From Dorea sp. D27 (GTDB taxonomy: Bacteria > Bacillota > Clostridia > Lachnospirales > Lachnospiraceae): DNA of 62,350 nucleotides. Below are positions 60,394 to 62,350 of the stretch, piece after piece (position 1 is the first letter of the stretch; the number at the start of each line of letters is the position of its first letter). The position numbers and the translations under genes were made by a program. The DNA lies in NCBI RefSeq assembly GCF_001185345.1, contig NZ_KQ236744.1, positions 884,130 to 946,479 of the forward strand, given 5' to 3'. The notes beneath the pieces were generated by a model. It searched no databases and was not told where the DNA came from. It saw only the letters and a program-made list of their open reading frames with translations.

Positions 60394-61137
60394 ATGACCG
60401 GGGGCTATATAATGAATATACAGAACTTCTCTGTCAATGACGGAGAAGGGATCCGGACGAACATATTTCTGGCGGGCTGTCCCCTTGCCTGCGCCTGGTG
60501 CTCCAACCCGGAGGGCCAGACACTCCACAATGCCATGACTTCCTATATGACAGTGGAAGAAGTGACAGATAAGGTGAAAAAGCAGATGATATTCTACCGA
60601 ATGTCCGGGGGCGGCGTGACCTTTTCCGGAGGAGAGGCCACGGTACAGCAGGAGTTCCTGCGACGGCTTGCCGGCCGGATGTATGATATGGGAATCTCTC
60701 TTGCCATAGAGACATGCGGGCAGTTTGAGTTTGAAGAAGTGAAGGATATTCTCGGGAAGATGGATTTGATATTTTATGATATCAAGCATATGGATGCCGG
60801 GACACACAGGAAGTTTACCGGGGTATCTAACCAAAAGATACTTTCGAACGTATCAAGGACGGCAGAGCTAGGCATCCCGCTCATAATAAGAGTACCGGTC
60901 ATCCATGGAGTGAATACAGATGACAGCAATCTGGAAAGGACGTTTGCATTCATGAAAAAGGAAGCGTCCTCTGCAAAGCTGGAACTGCTCCCCTATCACA
61001 CGTTCGGCGAGGGGAAATATGCAGAGCTTGGAATGCCGCTGCCGCCGGCTTCGTTCCAGACACCATCCCAGAGTGAGATAGACGCGTGGTATGAAGTTGC
61101 CCGCAAGATTGGAATCGAGACGATATCCTATAGGTAA
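60394..61137 (+). CDS. Glycyl radical enzyme activase
   Basis: A 247-residue radical SAM enzyme. The 4Fe-4S cluster motif is GCPLACAWCSNPE and SAM binding is marked by SGGGVTFSGGEA. It lacks the ferredoxin-like insert with extra clusters that most activases of dehydratase-type enzymes carry, so it is of the short, pyruvate formate-lyase-activase-like build. It should install the glycyl radical on the enzyme encoded upstream. ATG 60394 follows GGAGGG; an in-frame TTG at 60376 is less likely. Confidence 0.9.
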   Translation: MTGGYIMNIQNFSVNDGEGIRTNIFLAGCPLACAWCSNPEGQTLHNAMTSYMTVEEVTDKVKKQMIFYRMSGGGVTFSGGEATVQQEFLRRLAGRMYDMGISLAIETCGQFEFEEVKDILGKMDLIFYDIKHMDAGTHRKFTGVSNQKILSNVSRTAELGIPLIIRVPVIHGVNTDDSNLERTFAFMKKEASSAKLELLPYHTFGEGKYAELGMPLPPASFQTPSQSEIDAWYEVARKIGIETISYR

Positions 61138-61163
61138 GCGCAAGGCATGATCAGAATATGTCG

Positions 61164-61631
61164 TTAAGAAGCGGAATATTTCTTTATTATGGAAGGGACA
61201 TCCGATACCGATACATTTTGGAACAGCCTGTCCCCAATCTGTACGTTAGGAGCTTTTGTACAGTAGTGCATACAATATACGGTTGTCAGAAGAAAGCGCC
61301 CGTCCCGGGTCACCTGTCCGGGGCGGATTTTCAGAATCCGCTGGAATTCCTTCAGTACCTCCGTTCCCCCTTTGTTCTTGCAGCGGTCGGAGATACAGAC
61401 TTTGATCTCATACCGGAAGGATTGCTCGTGCAGATGGGGAAGGCTTTTGATAACCGCGCTGATATAGCCCGGATTGACACCTGCTATTTCTGCTACCATT
61501 TCCCGGGCCTCCCGTGGAATGCAGCCTTCGGCTGCCTGCAGCTCAGTCAGCATGGCAATCACAAGCTCAGACTGGTTCATGCTTTTTTCCTCCCTGTAAT
61601 AGTCGAATATGTCGTTCCATTCCTTTTTCAA
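61164..61631 (-). CDS. Stand-alone NuoE/HydC-like [2Fe-2S] thioredoxin-fold protein
   Basis: A 155-residue protein of the NADH dehydrogenase subunit E family. It has the N-terminal helical part (LQAAEGCIPREAREMVAE) and the thioredoxin-like ferredoxin domain with four cysteines in the Cx4C...Cx3C pattern (KVCISDRC and VYCMHYC), so it should bind a [2Fe-2S] cluster. Normally this subunit works with a NuoF-type partner in hydrogenases or formate dehydrogenases; none is nearby, and it is convergent with the activase gene. Confidence 0.8.
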   Translation of the reverse strand: MKKEWNDIFDYYREEKSMNQSELVIAMLTELQAAEGCIPREAREMVAEIAGVNPGYISAVIKSLPHLHEQSFRYEIKVCISDRCKNKGGTEVLKEFQRILKIRPGQVTRDGRFLLTTVYCMHYCTKAPNVQIGDRLFQNVSVSDVPSIIKKYSAS

Positions 61632-61710
61632 GACAACGCCTCCTCCCTATATAATTGTATAGTATCTCCCATATTACAGTTTTCATGAATAAAATGTGAG
61701 TTTAAGTAAA

Positions 61711-61852
61711 GTGGGCGGCGTGCGGGGAGCCGGGTGGCAGATGCTCCGATGCGTCCGAGGCTCCGACTATTTCACGTATCCCTAACCATGCGGAATGCGC
61801 GCCGATAGCGGCTTGCATCCCGCAGGATAAGGGCTACGGAAAGGATTCTCCG
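61711..61852 (-). repeat. Structured repeat element B, copy 2 (truncated)
   Basis: Reverse-oriented copy of 369-550 lacking the first 60 or so bases, including the left half of the closing stem. It joins segment A at CCGGCTCTTCC, suggesting a recombination junction. Bases 61632-61710 hold no gene. Confidence 0.8.
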
Positions 61853-61977
61853 GCTCTTCCTCATAATAATTTCATTTTTCAAAGGTTTTCACTCGCTCAG
61901 CTTTTTTATTAATATACCGGCACAGATAAATTCCTTCCGGCCGCCAGTAACGTCACATAGCCACCCCCGCCCGTGCC
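61849..61977 (+). repeat. Inverted repeat segment A, right copy
   Basis: Reverse complement of 1-129 with about three mismatches. It is followed directly by the flank AGTAAAGTAGATAG and element B copy 3. Confidence 0.9.
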
Positions 61978-61990
61978 AGTAAAGTAGATA

Positions 61991-62172
61991 GCCGATGGGG
62001 AGGCAGGGGACAGATGCGAAGGTATAAGCGGAAGGGACGGAGAATCCTCACCAGATTCCTAAGCTTGTGGGATGAGAGCCGCTATCGGCGAACATTCCAC
62101 AGGCTTAGGAATCTGTGTGATAGTCGCAGTCCCGGACGCATCGCAGCAGATGCCCCCTGCCTTCCCAGCGGC
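61991..62172 (+). repeat. Structured repeat element B, copy 3
   Basis: Diverged copy with a 19-position closing stem (61991-62009 with 62154-62172, one mismatch) and a 17-bp inner stem (62054-62070 with 62097-62113, one GU). Paired bases differ from copy 1 while pairing is kept; unpaired GATGCG, TAAGCGGAAG, GGAGAATCCT and AGCCGCTATC are conserved. Confidence 0.78.
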
Positions 62173-62183
62173 GCCCTGCTTCA

Positions 62184-62350
62184 CTAAACCCCCATTTGGG
62201 GGCAGGAAATCCTGCCATTTTTCAGATAATATATCTTATCGTAACGGTCCATTAAAGTCTCGTCCATATGATGTGTTATCGTAAGAAGCGTAAGGTTTTC
62301 CTGCCTGAGAAGGTCTTCTTCTATCTCGTGGGCGGTCCGGCGGTCTAAGG
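62184..62350 (-). CDS. ABC transporter ATPase, C-terminal part (cut by window end)
   Basis: The minus strand encodes the end of an ABC ATPase: LDRRTAHEIEEDLLRQENL, then the H-loop in TLLTITHHMDETL and YDKIYYLKNGRI, with stop at 62184-62186. The N-terminal part lies outside the window. The last residues overlap a small hairpin (62201-62216). Likely an exporter-type (ABCB/ABCC-like) subunit. Confidence 0.75.
   Translation of the reverse strand, partial: LDRRTAHEIEEDLLRQENLTLLTITHHMDETLMDRYDKIYYLKNGRISCPQMGV

Overview
The window looks like the chromosome of a low-to-mid GC, anaerobic, spore-forming Clostridia member of the Lachnospiraceae / Clostridium cluster XIVa type. The signs are a DapL-type lysine pathway, a glnA-ANTAR regulator (nitR-type) pair, a flavodiiron protein beside a TM1266-type iron-only hydrogenase regulator, a PdaB-like deacetylase, RbsA/MglA-type sugar ABC systems, a LytS/LytTR two-component pair and a glycyl radical enzyme with its activase. 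Strong AGGAGG ribosome binding sites and TTGACA-N17-TATAAT promoters fit. No genome name is claimed.

Layout. 1-600 and 61.7-62.2 kb carry copies of a structured repeat, with a 129-bp inverted repeat at the two window ends. 0.6-18.5 kb is mostly housekeeping: two EamA transporters, a diguanylate cyclase, a proline iminopeptidase, a DJ-1 protein with divergent WYL regulator, PdaB-like deacetylase, YhhN, FprA, TM1266-type regulator, PduL, glnA-nitR, dapF-dapL, and a MerR/MATE pair. 18.56-21.2 kb holds tRNA-Gln and tRNA-Pro followed by an AT-rich scar of a lost mobile element (integrase tail, gene fragments, a 30-residue type I toxin cassette). 22.5-32.6 kb is a LacI-pseudokinase fusion divergent from an M24 peptidase/ABC/aldolase/dehydrogenase operon. 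32.8-36.6 kb is a dicarboxylate symporter and a LytS/LytTR pair. 36.6-37.45 kb is a second decay zone.

37.5-55 kb is the most interesting part. Two clusters share a nearly identical promoter-operator module (30 of 32 bases, both centred on AAAAACGTTTTT). Cluster B encodes a Thermotoga-type inositol route: IolG, IolM, IolN, IolO, a tagaturonate/fructuronate epimerase, a LacI regulator and a sugar-type ABC importer. Cluster A encodes a type II (archaeal-type) GAPDH, an archaeal-type phosphoglycerate kinase, a LarA-family nickel racemase/epimerase, a malic enzyme and a split transketolase. I propose, as inference only, that the D-fructuronate made by cluster B is cleaved by the transketolase and that the C4 aldehyde acid is oxidised with ATP formation by the GAPDH/PGK pair to a tartrate, which LarA and the malic enzyme then process. 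The conservative alternative is that cluster A supplies inducible isozymes of central metabolism.

55-61.6 kb has a MerR/GNAT divergon and a GNAT-HAD-glycyl radical enzyme-activase run. The glycyl radical enzyme lacks the usual Glu two residues after the thiyl cysteine. The window ends inside an ABC ATPase gene on the minus strand.
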